A DNA stretch of 64,000 nt from UBA1563 sp037440065 (GCA_037440065.1 JBBIUV010000019.1:1-64000), one strand, 5' to 3'. Positions 15,740 through 25,592 are shown, numbered from the stretch's first letter. Notes: generated from the sequence alone by a model not told the origin. Numbers and translations: made by a program.

Positions 15740-18700
15740 GTGAAAAAAAATTTTCTTTTCCTTATCGCCTCAATCATTTTTGTTTCAACTGCTGAAACGC
15801 ACTGCCAAAAAGTCTCAACTAAAAATTTAACACAATTAGTAAATCCATTTATCGGAACAGACGGACACGGACATACTTTCCCCGGAGCAACAGTACCTTT
15901 CGGAATGGTGCAGCTTAGTCCCGACACTTACACAGACGGATGGGATTGGTGTTCCGGTTATCACGCTTCAGATAATTCGATAATGGGATTTAGTCACACA
16001 CACTTAAGTGGAACCGGTGCCGCTGATTATGGTGACATTTTAGTAATGCCGACAACTGGAAAAATTAATTTTGAACCTGGAAGTCGAGAAAATCCGGACG
16101 AAGGCTATCGTTCGCGATTCTCTCATCAAAATGAAAAAGCTGAACCAGGTTTCTATTCAGTTTTTCTTGATGATTACAAAGTTAAAGTTGAACTTACTAC
16201 AACAGAGCGATGCGGTTTTCACAAATACATTTTTCCAAAATTAGATTCTGCTAATGTTATTCTTGACTTATTTCACGGCATTCAAGATATAACAAGAAAT
16301 GCTTCAATAAATATTGTAAATGATTATACTGTGCAAGGTTTCCGCCGTTCAGGTGGCTGGGCAAATGATCATACAGTTTTTTTCTATGCACAATTCTCAA
16401 AACCATTTCGTTCATCTGGTATCTTTAATGGTGAACAAATATTACAAAACAAAAAAAATTACGAGGGTAAAACCGTAAAAGCCTCATTTACCTTTTCAAC
16501 CATACGAGGGGAAACTATCTTGGTTCGGATAGGAATATCTTCCGCGAGTATTGAAGGAGCAAAGAAAAATTTAGAAAAAGAAATTCCTAGTTGGGATTTT
16601 GAAAACGTAAAAAAATCTGCTTCAGCTAAATGGGAAAAAGAGCTTTCAAAAATCCAGGTTGAGGGAAGTTCGCTAAAAGATCGCATAACTTTTTATACTT
16701 CGCTTTATCATGCAATGCTGGCTCCCAATATTTTCAGCGATGTCGACGGCAACTATATGGGAATGGACAAAAAGATTCATCATGCAAATAACTTTACTGT
16801 GTACACCGTGTTTTCTCTTTGGGATACTTTCCGTGCGCTTCATCCCGTACTTTCTGTCATAGACAAAAAGCGAACAAATGATTTCATTAATTCGATGTTG
16901 GCAAAGTATAATGAATCCGGTTTGCTACCAGTTTGGGAATTAGCTTCCAACGAAACAAATTGTATGATAGGGTACCACGCTGCACCGGTAATTGTTGATG
17001 CGTTTATGAAAGGAATTAAAAATTACGACACACTAAAAATTTATGAGGCAATGAAAACCAGCGCGATGCAGAATTTTCGCGGATTAGATTACTACAGAAA
17101 AATTGGGTATGTGCCGATGGATAAAGAGATTGAAGCGGTTTCCAAAACTCTTGAGTATGCGTACGATGATTGGTGCATTGCGCAGATGGCAAAGCGCTTG
17201 GGCAAAAAAGAAGATTATAAATATTTTCTCGATCGCGCGCAGAATTATAAAAATGTTTTTGACCCTTCAACAAAGTTTACGCGCGGACGAAATTATAACG
17301 GGATGTGGAAAAAAGTTTTCGATCCGGCGGAACCGTTCCCCGGCGGTTCAGGCGAATTTACGGAAGGAAGTTCCTGGCAATACACATGGTTTGTTCCTCA
17401 AGATATCTCCGGATTGATTAATCTTATGGGAGGAAAAGAAATATTTTCAGCAAAACTTGATGAACTTTTCAGAGTTGATTCACTCAAAGATTATTTCGTT
17501 CCGTCGGACATGACCGGCTTGATCGGGCAATACGCTCACGGAAATGAACCAAGTCACCATGTTGCTTACTTGTATAATTACGTTGGTGAAGCGTGGAAGA
17601 CACAATCAAGAGTCCGCGATATTATGAAAAAAATGTATACTGCTAATCGCGATGGTCTTTGCGGAAATGAAGACTGTGGACAAATGTCTGCATGGTATGT
17701 TTTAAGCGCGCTTGGCATTTATTCAGTTACTCCCGGAAGTAATGTTTTTGTAATTGGAAGTCCATTGTTCGATAAAATCACAATGAATTTAGAAAACGGA
17801 AAAAAGTTTATCATTGAAGCAAAAAACAATTCTGTTAAAAATGTCTATGTTCAATCAGCAGTATTAAATGGAAAGAGTTATACAAAATCGTTTTTAAATT
17901 ATACCGATATTGCTAACGGTGGAGTTCTTCAATTTGATATGTCTGCTTCACCAAATAAAAAATGGGGAACCGGAATAGGAAATGAACCGGTTTCAGAAAT
18001 TTCAAATTCATCATTTCAACCAGTTGAACAAAAGTGGAATTTTATTCCAACAGTAGCTTCCGATGCTAGAAACTTTTCATCTAAAAAAGAAATTCAACTT
18101 GAATGTTTTACCAAGAATTCTGAAATTCATTATACCCTTGATGGGAGTGAGCCAACGCCTTATTCACCTCTGTACAAAAAGCCGTTTTCAATTGAAACAA
18201 CCACTACTTTAAAGGCTCGGGCATTTAATATAAATCTTCCTCCATCTGAAATTATGGAAGAAACATTTTATAAAGTGATTGTACGCGATTCTGCTTCACG
18301 TTTTTTTGAACATACCGGAGTATTGTATCCGACTATTTTTCTAAAAGAAAAATCTCATCGACTTTATAGTAGCAATGGCGAGCAAATCTTGATTGATGGA
18401 ATTCGCGGCTCACAAAATTTTAGAGACGGGAAGTGGCTTGGTTTTCAGCCGAATAATCTTGATGCGTTTATAGATTTTGGAAAAGAAGTTTCCATTAGAT
18501 CCATCCAAACCGGATTTTTGCGTAACCAGGATTCATGGATATTTTTACCTGAATTAGTGGAGTATGCTCTCTCTTCAGACGGAATTAACTTTGAAATAGT
18601 TTCAACACATACAATTGAAGCCACGGAACAAAATGATAAAACCGAAGTTGTAAACATTTCATCCGGAAGCGTGAATAAACGCGGAAGGTTTTTGCGTGTA

Positions 18701-18796
18701 TTTGCTAAAAACATTAATGATCTTCCTGCTTGGCACAAGGGAAGCGGCGACAAGGCTTTTATTTTTGTCGATGAAATAGTGATCGATGGGGATTAA
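15740..18796 (+). CDS. Secreted GH92 alpha-mannosidase with C-terminal accessory domains
   Basis: A 1018-residue protein with a signal peptide ending near residue 22. The start VNPFIGTDGHGHTFPGATVP and SHTHLSGTGAADYGD are hallmarks of GH92, a calcium-dependent exo-acting alpha-mannosidase family common in Bacteroidota. After the catalytic part (about 30-760) there is a chitobiase-C-terminal-like module (YTLDGSEPTPYSP, about 795-860) and a discoidin-like beta-sandwich to the end. The start is GTG at 15740. It stands alone without SusC/SusD partners, follows ssnA by 19 nt, and overlaps the convergent hydrolase by 4 bp. Confidence 0.9.
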   Translation: MKKNFLFLIASIIFVSTAETHCQKVSTKNLTQLVNPFIGTDGHGHTFPGATVPFGMVQLSPDTYTDGWDWCSGYHASDNSIMGFSHTHLSGTGAADYGDILVMPTTGKINFEPGSRENPDEGYRSRFSHQNEKAEPGFYSVFLDDYKVKVELTTTERCGFHKYIFPKLDSANVILDLFHGIQDITRNASINIVNDYTVQGFRRSGGWANDHTVFFYAQFSKPFRSSGIFNGEQILQNKKNYEGKTVKASFTFSTIRGETILVRIGISSASIEGAKKNLEKEIPSWDFENVKKSASAKWEKELSKIQVEGSSLKDRITFYTSLYHAMLAPNIFSDVDGNYMGMDKKIHHANNFTVYTVFSLWDTFRALHPVLSVIDKKRTNDFINSMLAKYNESGLLPVWELASNETNCMIGYHAAPVIVDAFMKGIKNYDTLKIYEAMKTSAMQNFRGLDYYRKIGYVPMDKEIEAVSKTLEYAYDDWCIAQMAKRLGKKEDYKYFLDRAQNYKNVFDPSTKFTRGRNYNGMWKKVFDPAEPFPGGSGEFTEGSSWQYTWFVPQDISGLINLMGGKEIFSAKLDELFRVDSLKDYFVPSDMTGLIGQYAHGNEPSHHVAYLYNYVGEAWKTQSRVRDIMKKMYTANRDGLCGNEDCGQMSAWYVLSALGIYSVTPGSNVFVIGSPLFDKITMNLENGKKFIIEAKNNSVKNVYVQSAVLNGKSYTKSFLNYTDIANGGVLQFDMSASPNKKWGTGIGNEPVSEISNSSFQPVEQKWNFIPTVASDARNFSSKKEIQLECFTKNSEIHYTLDGSEPTPYSPLYKKPFSIETTTTLKARAFNINLPPSEIMEETFYKVIVRDSASRFFEHTGVLYPTIFLKEKSHRLYSSNGEQILIDGIRGSQNFRDGKWLGFQPNNLDAFIDFGKEVSIRSIQTGFLRNQDSWIFLPELVEYALSSDGINFEIVSTHTIEATEQNDKTEVVNISSGSVNKRGRFLRVFAKNINDLPAWHKGSGDKAFIFVDEIVIDGD

Positions 18797-19731
18797 ACTA
18801 GTGGAAGAGAAAATGTTTCTCCAATCTTATCAATACCAATACTCATGTCATAATCTTTATACGCTTCCATCATACGTTGAAGCGGCTCAGCTATTGGTTC
18901 ACTTCCTTGTCTGAATGTATTTGTGTGAATCGGAATAAAATATTTTGCTTTCACATCTTTAGCCATTTGCAATGCTTCTTCAGGATTGCAATGATTGTGT
19001 TTCCACGGATTGTAAGCGCCTATCGGCATAATAGCAACGTCTACTTCTTCTTTTAATTCTTTAAATTTATCTGTCATTGCCGTATCACCGCCAAATAAAA
19101 TTTTCTTCCCGTTCCTTTCAATTATATACGCATTAAAACTTCTGCCATTTGTTATATATCCTCTTGAACGGTCTCGTTCTCCAGGTAAACGCCATCCGAA
19201 ATGTTTTACTTCGAGTGCTTTAATTTTAATTTCATTAATTTCAATCGATTCAGTCCAATCGATCTCCTGAAGAGATTTCCATTCAAATTCTGCTATAACG
19301 TCAGATGTGTTGAATGCGGTGAGACAATCTATCTGCTTTGGAAATCTTTCTGAAATTTTCTTAAGCGACAGAAGATCCATGTGGTCCATGTGAGCATGCG
19401 AAAGAAGAACTAAATCAGGTTTCGGAAGTTCATCAATCGTTAAAGCCGGGGCAGTAAATCGCGTTGGACCAAATGTAATACCCAAGAAATATACTCCAAA
19501 ACGATCCAGCAGAACAGGATCAGTAATTATAATTTTTCCATATAAATTTATCAGCACGGTTGAATGCCCCAGCCAGGCAATATTTATTTCACTCTCTTTC
19601 CATAGGTTTGGCTGCGGTTTCAAGACGGAAGTAGCGGCTGATAGTTCAGTTTTTTTCGAAATAAACGGAGAAAACAAAAATGCTCCGACTGATAATTTAG
19701 CCGCTCTCTCAACAAATGTTCTTCGTTTCAT
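18793..19731 (-). CDS. Exported metallo-beta-lactamase-fold hydrolase (NAPE-PLD/UlaG-like)
   Basis: A 312-residue MBL-fold protein. The metal motif is SHAHMDHMD, with further ligands in FGGDTAMTD and PIHTNTF. The wider sequence (WLGHSTVLI, DPVL, PIGAYNPWKHNHCNPEEA) matches the NAPE-PLD-like branch. The N-terminus begins KRRTF followed by a hydrophobic stretch, suggesting a Tat signal or membrane anchor. It is a single-gene unit whose stop overlaps that of the GH92 gene. A phosphodiesterase or lactonase-like activity is likely; the substrate is unknown. Confidence 0.85.
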   Translation of the reverse strand: MKRRTFVERAAKLSVGAFLFSPFISKKTELSAATSVLKPQPNLWKESEINIAWLGHSTVLINLYGKIIITDPVLLDRFGVYFLGITFGPTRFTAPALTIDELPKPDLVLLSHAHMDHMDLLSLKKISERFPKQIDCLTAFNTSDVIAEFEWKSLQEIDWTESIEINEIKIKALEVKHFGWRLPGERDRSRGYITNGRSFNAYIIERNGKKILFGGDTAMTDKFKELKEEVDVAIMPIGAYNPWKHNHCNPEEALQMAKDVKAKYFIPIHTNTFRQGSEPIAEPLQRMMEAYKDYDMSIGIDKIGETFSLPLV

Positions 19732-19856
19732 AAGTAATTACACTCAAGATTGTTTTAAATAAATCCCTTGTTCAAGATATTCTACAAGCGAAAAATCTCT
19801 ATTTTAGATGTTAGAAAATAAAGAAAATTTGCCAAGAAAAACTGTGGAGAAAAAAA

Positions 19857-20825
19857 ATGGTATATAAAAATTTTGCCGGATCGAACGAAGAAGTTTCTCT
19901 TCTTGGTTTCGGATGTTGGGGAATTGGAAAATCAATGTGGATTGGCGCAGAAGATTCAGAATCAAAAAAAGCTTTGCACAAAGCTATTGAACAAGGGGTA
20001 ACTCTTTTTGATACTGCCTACGTTTATGGTATGGGTCATAGCGAAAAACTTGTAGGTGAAGTAGAAAAAGAATCTGGTAAGAATTTGTTTATTGCTTCAA
20101 AAGTTCCTTCTAAAAAATTTGAATGGCCTGCTAAAGATTCATCAATCTTTTCCGAAAGTTTTCCAAAGGATCACATCATCCAGATGACTGAAAACAGTTT
20201 ACGTAATTTAAAACGTGATTATCTAGACTTACAACAATTTCATGTGTGGAATGATAAATGGGCAGCAGAAGATGAATGGAAAGAAGCGATCTATCAACTT
20301 AAAGAAGAAGGAAAAGTCCGCTTCTTCGGAATTTCGATAAATGATCATCAGCCTTGGAACGGCATTGAAGCCGGTAAAACCGGACTCATCGACAGCTTTC
20401 AAGTAATCTTCAATATTTTTGATCAATCTCCCACCGATCAACTTTTTTCTTTCTGTGAAGAAAATAAAATTGCCATTCTTGCGCGCGTTCCGTTTGATGA
20501 AGGAAGTTTAACCGGAAACATTACTCCCGAAACAACTTTTCCTAAAGAAGATTGGCGTAACCATTATTTTCAAGGCGAGCGAAAAAAAGAAGTTCACGAA
20601 AGGGTGCAGAAAATTTTTGAGGACGTAAAGGATGAAACCGAAACAGTTGCCGAAGCTGCGTTGCGTTACATTGTAAGTTTTAATGCTGTCACTTCGGTAA
20701 TTCCCGGAATGCGTAGTGAAAAAAATCTTTTGGCAAACTGTAACTTTGTTGAAAAAGGAAAACTTTCAGACGCTTCTTTGGAAAAATTGAAAGCGCACCG
20801 TTGGGTCAGGAATTTTTATGCCTGA
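19857..20825 (+). CDS. Aldo/keto reductase
   Basis: A 322-residue TIM-barrel AKR. The catalytic tetrad can be placed at Asp52, Tyr57 (DTAYVYG), Lys82 and His129 (QQFHVW), with the NAD(P)-binding tail VIPGMRSEKNLLAN near the C-terminus. It is probably a general NADPH-dependent carbonyl reductase of the YghZ/YajO-like group. Its 3' end overlaps the next gene by 8 nt. Confidence 0.88.
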   Translation: MVYKNFAGSNEEVSLLGFGCWGIGKSMWIGAEDSESKKALHKAIEQGVTLFDTAYVYGMGHSEKLVGEVEKESGKNLFIASKVPSKKFEWPAKDSSIFSESFPKDHIIQMTENSLRNLKRDYLDLQQFHVWNDKWAAEDEWKEAIYQLKEEGKVRFFGISINDHQPWNGIEAGKTGLIDSFQVIFNIFDQSPTDQLFSFCEENKIAILARVPFDEGSLTGNITPETTFPKEDWRNHYFQGERKKEVHERVQKIFEDVKDETETVAEAALRYIVSFNAVTSVIPGMRSEKNLLANCNFVEKGKLSDASLEKLKAHRWVRNFYA

Positions 20826-21456
20826 TCATTGCGAAGTAGATTTGCATCCTTCTGATCCTTTATATAAAAAAGGACTTCGAATCGAATATTTTAATGTAAG
20901 TTATAATATTCTTGAAGCTGTGGCGGCATTGGTGCTTGGCGGAGTAGCCTCAAGCGTGGCGTTGATAGGATTTGGATTAGACAGCATTGTCGAATCACTT
21001 TCCGGTTTTGTTTTAATTTGGAGATTGTCCAAAGGAAGAACTCTTCCAAAAGAGAAAGAAGAAAGAATTGAAGAACGTGCACAAAAATTTGTCGCGGTTA
21101 CTTTTTTTATTCTTGGTATTTATGTTTTCGTGCAATCTGTTCTAACACTGCTTGATGGAAATCCACCGGAAGAATCTATCGGCGGAATTATTCTCGCCAT
21201 TCTTTCTTTAACAATTATGCCTCTTGTTGGAAAGGTGAAATTAAAAATCGGGAAGCAACTAAACAGCCGAGCGCTTATCGCTGATGCGAAAGAAACTTTT
21301 GCGTGCGCATTTCTTTCCGTAGCTCTTTTGTTGGGCTTGGCCGCAAATTACTTCTGGGGATTTTGGCAAGCCGATCCTCTTGCCGGATTTGTGATCGTCT
21401 ATTATCTCTTTAAAGAAGGAAAAGAAAATTGGGAAGGGGAATGCGAATGCCACTAG
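20818..21456 (+). CDS. Cation-diffusion-facilitator-like membrane protein without cytoplasmic domain
   Basis: A 212-residue membrane protein resembling the transmembrane half of CDF metal transporters. It has about five to six helices, with GLDSIVES and LIADAKETFAC at the positions where CDF proteins carry metal-coordinating Asp/His residues. The second site keeps Asp but the first lacks the usual His. The C-terminal cytoplasmic metal-sensing domain is absent; the protein ends ECECH, a short Cys/His tail that might bind metal. Start inside the end of the aldo/keto reductase gene. Confidence 0.75.
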   Translation: MPDHCEVDLHPSDPLYKKGLRIEYFNVSYNILEAVAALVLGGVASSVALIGFGLDSIVESLSGFVLIWRLSKGRTLPKEKEERIEERAQKFVAVTFFILGIYVFVQSVLTLLDGNPPEESIGGIILAILSLTIMPLVGKVKLKIGKQLNSRALIADAKETFACAFLSVALLLGLAANYFWGFWQADPLAGFVIVYYLFKEGKENWEGECECH

Positions 21457-21577
21457 TAATTAGGAATTAAAAATTACGAATTAGGAATGGGATGGTCTTT
21501 CATTCCTAATTCGCAATCCGCGGCGGAAAAGATTAACGATTTTTGATTTTAGAAAAGTTAAAAAAAACGGAAATCGT

Positions 21578-21591
21578 CCCGCTTAGGCGGG
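21578..21591. repeat. Small GC-rich hairpin CCCGC-TTAG-GCGGG
   Basis: A perfect 5-bp stem with a 4-nt loop in an otherwise AT-rich gap. No T-run follows, so it is not called a terminator. Confidence 0.5.
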
Positions 21592-21789
21592 ATTAATCCT
21601 TGTTCGTAAATCGCATCCCCAATAACAACAATTTAACTGAGGACACCATTCAATCATCCAATTCAATTAATGATTGGTAATTTTTTTATTCCGACTCCAC
21701 CGATATATGAATTAGGAATCGGGTGAATTTGAATTTCTAATTCCTCATTCGTAATTCCTAATTTTACCAAGCTTTCGCTCAAAATTCCC

Positions 21790-21797
21790 TATATTTG
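21790..21797 (+). promoter_or_regulatory. Candidate -7 box for prfA
   Basis: TATATTTG fits the Bacteroidota -7 consensus TAnnTTTG and lies 25 nt before the prfA start. No clear TTTG -33 box was found 19-21 nt upstream. Confidence 0.4.
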
Positions 21798-21822
21798 CAA
21801 CGTTAAAAAAGAAAAGGATTGT

Positions 21823-22905
21823 ATGGATTTCATCGAGAAATTGAGAAAAATAAAAGAAAAATTTGATAGAATTAACGACCACCTTTCTGATCCCGATATT
21901 ATAAAAAATACCGATAAATTAATTTCACTAAGTAAAGAACGTAGCGAATTAACTCCGATCATTACCGTGTACGATGAATATTCAAAAACAGTTTCCGACA
22001 TTGAAGGAAATAAGGAAATCATTGAAGCCGGCTTAGACAAAGATCTCGCTGAACTTGCCGAAGCAGAATTGGACGATCTGAAAATCAAAAAAGAAAAATT
22101 GGAAGACGAGATTAAAATTCTTCTTCTTCCAAAAGATCCGAATGACGACAAAGATGTTATTGTAGAAATTCGAGCCGGAACCGGCGGTGATGAAGCGGCT
22201 CTTTTTGCAGGCGATTTATTTAGAATGTATTCCCGCTATGCCGAAACCCGTGGCTGGAAAATAGAATTGATCGATATTAACGATACTGCAGGACTTGGCG
22301 GATTAAAGGAAGTAATTTTTTCTTTAACCGGAACGAGCGTTTATGGTGATATGAAATTTGAAAGCGGTGTTCATCGCGTTCAGAGAGTTCCTGCAACGGA
22401 AGCAAGCGGACGCGTGCACACTTCAGCCGCATCTGTTGCTGTTTTACCGGAAGTTGAAGATGTGCAGATAGAAATTAATCCAGCTGAACTAAAAATAGAT
22501 GTTTACCGCAGCGGCGGTGCCGGTGGACAGAACGTAAATAAAGTTGAAACCGCTATCCGCATTACTCATTTGCCAACCGGATTAGTTGTGCAATGCCAGG
22601 ATGAACGTTCCCAATTAAAGAACCGGCAAAAGGCGATGAAGGTTTTAAAAGCCCGCCTCTTCGATATGAAACAACGAGAACAAAATAAAGAAATTGCGGC
22701 TGTGAGAAAATCAATGGTTGGCAGCGGCGATAGAAGCGATAAAATTAGAACGTACAATTATCCGCAAAATAGAATTACCGATCATCGTATAGGACTTACT
22801 CTCTACAATCTCTCCGGTATTATGGAAGGTGATTTAACCGAACTAATCGATCAAATAAAAATGGCAGATAGAACAGAAAAATTGCAAGCGGAAATGGGCG
22901 ATTAG
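21823..22905 (+). CDS. prfA: Peptide chain release factor 1
   Basis: A 360-residue class I release factor that ends translation at UAA and UAG. The tripeptide anticodon PAT is seen in RVPATEASGRVHTSAASVA, and the peptidyl-tRNA hydrolysis motif GGQ in GGAGGQNVNKVETA. PAT rather than SPF distinguishes RF1 from RF2. Length is standard. No prmC gene follows directly. Confidence 0.97.
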   Translation: MDFIEKLRKIKEKFDRINDHLSDPDIIKNTDKLISLSKERSELTPIITVYDEYSKTVSDIEGNKEIIEAGLDKDLAELAEAELDDLKIKKEKLEDEIKILLLPKDPNDDKDVIVEIRAGTGGDEAALFAGDLFRMYSRYAETRGWKIELIDINDTAGLGGLKEVIFSLTGTSVYGDMKFESGVHRVQRVPATEASGRVHTSAASVAVLPEVEDVQIEINPAELKIDVYRSGGAGGQNVNKVETAIRITHLPTGLVVQCQDERSQLKNRQKAMKVLKARLFDMKQREQNKEIAAVRKSMVGSGDRSDKIRTYNYPQNRITDHRIGLTLYNLSGIMEGDLTELIDQIKMADRTEKLQAEMGD

Positions 22906-23018
22906 TATTTGTTGTCGGTTTCAGCTGCAGCTGTGGGAAGTTACTCTCTTCGGCTCCCAACTTTTTCTTATATTTCTAAAAATGAAAATCTAAAATATTT
23001 TTTTTCGGAGAACGGACG

Positions 23019-25196
23019 ATGAAAAAATCTTCCATGTCTACTCTACTCTTTTTTCTTTTTATTTTTAACTTCGAACATCTCCCACAGCCAAAGGAACTTA
23101 CGGTTGAGTTGATCCAAACTAACCGCGATTTTTTGGGAAAAAATTTAACCGGTGTGCAATGGTTTTCGGGTGGAGAGAAGTTTTCATTCCTGAAAAAAGA
23201 TCCTGCCGCAAAAGCTAACGCGATCTATGAACATGATTGCAAAACGGGAGAAGAAAAAATTCTTGTTTCAGGTAATGACTTGAAATTGAAACCTGAAGAC
23301 AAACCGTTCAGCATACAAAACTACGTGTGGGTGCCAAATGAAAAATATATTTTGTTTACCGGCACACTGCCGGCACGTTCCCTTAAAACAGGTGGAGCTT
23401 TTTTCCTTTATGAAATAGCTGCAAAGAAATTTTTTCTCCTTGCAGACTCAGAACAGGAACAGGAAAATGCCACCGTTTCTCCCGATGGTGAAAAACTCGC
23501 CTTTGTACGCAGGAACAATATCTTCGTGATTGATATTCAATCACAGAAAGAAACGCAAATTACTTTTGATGGCAGTAAAACTCTTTTAAATGGAATTTTC
23601 GATTGGGTCTACGAAGAAGAATTCAGCATCATCAACGGAATTCAATGGTCGCCAGACAGCAAGCGAATAGCTTTCTGGCAATTAGATCAATTGCAAGTTC
23701 CGGAAATGCACATTGCAAAATGGGATTCACTCTATCTCAATTTTCTTGATATGCGTTACCCCAAAGCTGGCACCCGGGGTTCGTTAGTTAAAATCGGAAT
23801 TGCAGATGTTGCCACTGCAAAAACTGCGTGGGTCGATCTTGGCGAAGAAACTGACATTTACATTCCGCGCTTGAAATTCACGGCTGATGCAAATCTCCTT
23901 GCCGTTCAACGGTTAAATCGGTTACAGAATAAATTAGATCTTCTTTTTGCTGATGCTGCAACCGGAAAGACAAAAACTGTTTTTGCGCAAAGCGATTCAT
24001 GCTGGATTGAAATTAACGATAACTTGATTTTCCTGAAAGATAAAAAACATTTTGTTTGGACTTCCGCTAAAGACGGCTTTGAGCAAATTTATTTTTTCGA
24101 TTACACCGGAAAACAGATTAAGCAGCTAACCCAAGGGGAGTTTGAAGTTGATAAAATTCTTGGTGTGGATGAAACAAATAAGTTAATCTTTTATACATCG
24201 AACGAACGCAGCACGGTCAATTCAGATTTATATGCTGTAAACTTTGAGTCCGGAATACGAAGCCGCATTACGGATGCTAAAGGCTCACATAAAATTGATC
24301 TTTCTCCAAATCAAAAATATTATATTGATAGCTACTCGAACGCAAATTTTATCGGTTCAAAATGTCTCTATAAAACAACCGGTGATAAAATCCGGGATCT
24401 TGTAGTTAACGATATGTCTGCTTTCAAGGAGTATAATCTTTCTCCCGTTGAATTTTTCCGTTTTAAAACTACAGACGGAGTTGAACTTGACGCTTCAATG
24501 ATTAAACCGGCAAACTTCGACCCGTCAAAAAATTATCCAGTGCTGGTAAACAATTACAGCGGTCCAGGTTCAAAAATCGTTACTGATTCATGGGGAAATC
24601 TCTGGTTCCAGATGCTCGCGCAAAAAGGATACATCATCTTTGCCCTTGATAATAGAGGCACAAGCGGACGCGGCGAATCTTTTAAAAAATTAATGTACAA
24701 AAACTTAGGCTACTGGGAAGTTAACGATCAAATTGAAGGTGCAAAATATCTTGCCTCGCTTCCCTATGTTGATGCGAACCGCATAGGCATTTGGGGCTGG
24801 AGTTACGGCGCTTATGCAGCCGCACTAACGTTAGTAAAAGCTCCCGATTATTTTAAAGCGGCAATTGCTGTTGCGCCGGTAACCGATTGGAAATTTTATG
24901 ATAACATCTACACCGAACGGTACATGTCAACTCCGCAATTAAATCCGAAAGGATATGAAACAAGCTCGGTGATGACGTACGCTGACCAGCTAAAAGGCAA
25001 GTTGTTGCTGATCCACGGAACGGCTGACGACAATGTTCATTTTGAAAACTCAGTTGCGCTTGCATCAAAATTAGTTGCAGAAAACAAACCGTTCCAGTCG
25101 ATGTATTATCCTGAAAAGAATCACGGAATTTCCGGAGGCAAAACCCGGCTTCATCTTTATCAATTAATGACGGAATTTTTATTAAACAATCTGTAG
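23019..25196 (+). CDS. S9 family dipeptidyl peptidase IV-like serine protease
   Basis: A 725-residue secreted or periplasmic peptidase with an N-terminal signal sequence. A beta-propeller region (about 40-450) contains the DPP4 Glu-Glu motif DWVYEEEF, which binds the substrate N-terminus. The C-terminal alpha/beta-hydrolase domain has nucleophile Ser in GWSYGAYAA, Asp in GTADDNVHF and His in KNHGISGG. It should remove Xaa-Pro or Xaa-Ala dipeptides from peptides. GGAG lies about 8 nt before the ATG. Confidence 0.93.
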   Translation: MKKSSMSTLLFFLFIFNFEHLPQPKELTVELIQTNRDFLGKNLTGVQWFSGGEKFSFLKKDPAAKANAIYEHDCKTGEEKILVSGNDLKLKPEDKPFSIQNYVWVPNEKYILFTGTLPARSLKTGGAFFLYEIAAKKFFLLADSEQEQENATVSPDGEKLAFVRRNNIFVIDIQSQKETQITFDGSKTLLNGIFDWVYEEEFSIINGIQWSPDSKRIAFWQLDQLQVPEMHIAKWDSLYLNFLDMRYPKAGTRGSLVKIGIADVATAKTAWVDLGEETDIYIPRLKFTADANLLAVQRLNRLQNKLDLLFADAATGKTKTVFAQSDSCWIEINDNLIFLKDKKHFVWTSAKDGFEQIYFFDYTGKQIKQLTQGEFEVDKILGVDETNKLIFYTSNERSTVNSDLYAVNFESGIRSRITDAKGSHKIDLSPNQKYYIDSYSNANFIGSKCLYKTTGDKIRDLVVNDMSAFKEYNLSPVEFFRFKTTDGVELDASMIKPANFDPSKNYPVLVNNYSGPGSKIVTDSWGNLWFQMLAQKGYIIFALDNRGTSGRGESFKKLMYKNLGYWEVNDQIEGAKYLASLPYVDANRIGIWGWSYGAYAAALTLVKAPDYFKAAIAVAPVTDWKFYDNIYTERYMSTPQLNPKGYETSSVMTYADQLKGKLLLIHGTADDNVHFENSVALASKLVAENKPFQSMYYPEKNHGISGGKTRLHLYQLMTEFLLNNL

Positions 25197-25197
25197 A

Positions 25198-25252
25198 AGT
25201 TGCAAGTGAAAAGTAGAAAGTAAAAAGTTTTTACTACTTTCCACTTGCAACT
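25198..25252. repeat. 19-bp near-perfect inverted repeat
   Basis: Arms at 25198-25216 and 25234-25252 match at 18 of 19 positions, with a 17-nt A/T-rich spacer. It starts right after the DPP4-like stop and ends 27 nt before the YbaN start. It may end transcription, stabilise RNA, or be a dispersed repeat. Confidence 0.65.
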
Positions 25253-25279
25253 TTATACTTTCTACTATAAAAGGTGTTC

Positions 25280-25585
25280 ATGCAAAGAGAACTGATCAAA
25301 AACAAATACTTACGCTGGCTTTATCTTTTCCTTGGATTTTTCTTCCTCGGATTCGGTGTGCTTGGAATACTTCTTCCCGTTATACCGGGACTAGTATTTG
25401 TTGTTGTTTCGGCTTACTTTTTTTCGAGAAGCTCAAACAGATTTCACGATCTTCTCGTAAACAATAAATATGTGGGGAAGTATGTCCGAGATTATTATTC
25501 CGGTGTGCCTATTCCCCTAATTACAAAAATACTCGCAGTGCTTTTTATGCTGATCTCGCTTGTAGTTGGAATTTATTTTCTGTGA
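25280..25585 (+). CDS. YbaN-type DUF454 inner-membrane protein
   Basis: A 101-residue membrane protein of the DUF454/YbaN family, recognised from LGFFFLGFGVLGILLPVIPGL and the ARSS-like SRSSNRFHDLL segment. It has three hydrophobic stretches. The ATG at 25280 is chosen over a GTG two codons earlier because AAAGG precedes it by 5 nt. Function of the family is unknown. Its stop codon TGA forms part of the GAGG ribosome-binding site of the next gene. Confidence 0.8.
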   Translation: MQRELIKNKYLRWLYLFLGFFFLGFGVLGILLPVIPGLVFVVVSAYFFSRSSNRFHDLLVNNKYVGKYVRDYYSGVPIPLITKILAVLFMLISLVVGIYFL

Positions 25586-25592
25586 GGTAAAA

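Larger units (their letters stand above)
21457..21822. repeat. 366-nt gene-free region rich in ATTAGGAAT repeats
   Basis: No gene is seen here. The core ATTAGGAAT occurs about six times in both orientations. It makes a perfect 13-bp hairpin at 21477-21489/21501-21513 (11-nt loop) and a 10-bp pair at 21710-21719/21754-21763. Between them is a CCCGC-TTAG-GCGGG hairpin at 21578-21591. The pattern is that of a decayed small non-autonomous repeat element. The last ~35 nt form the prfA promoter/leader. Confidence 0.65.

Noticed and set aside
22915..22970. Possible terminator after prfA
   Set aside because: Complementarity around CAGCTGCAGCTG and GGGA/TCCC is too patchy for a convincing stem followed by a T-run.
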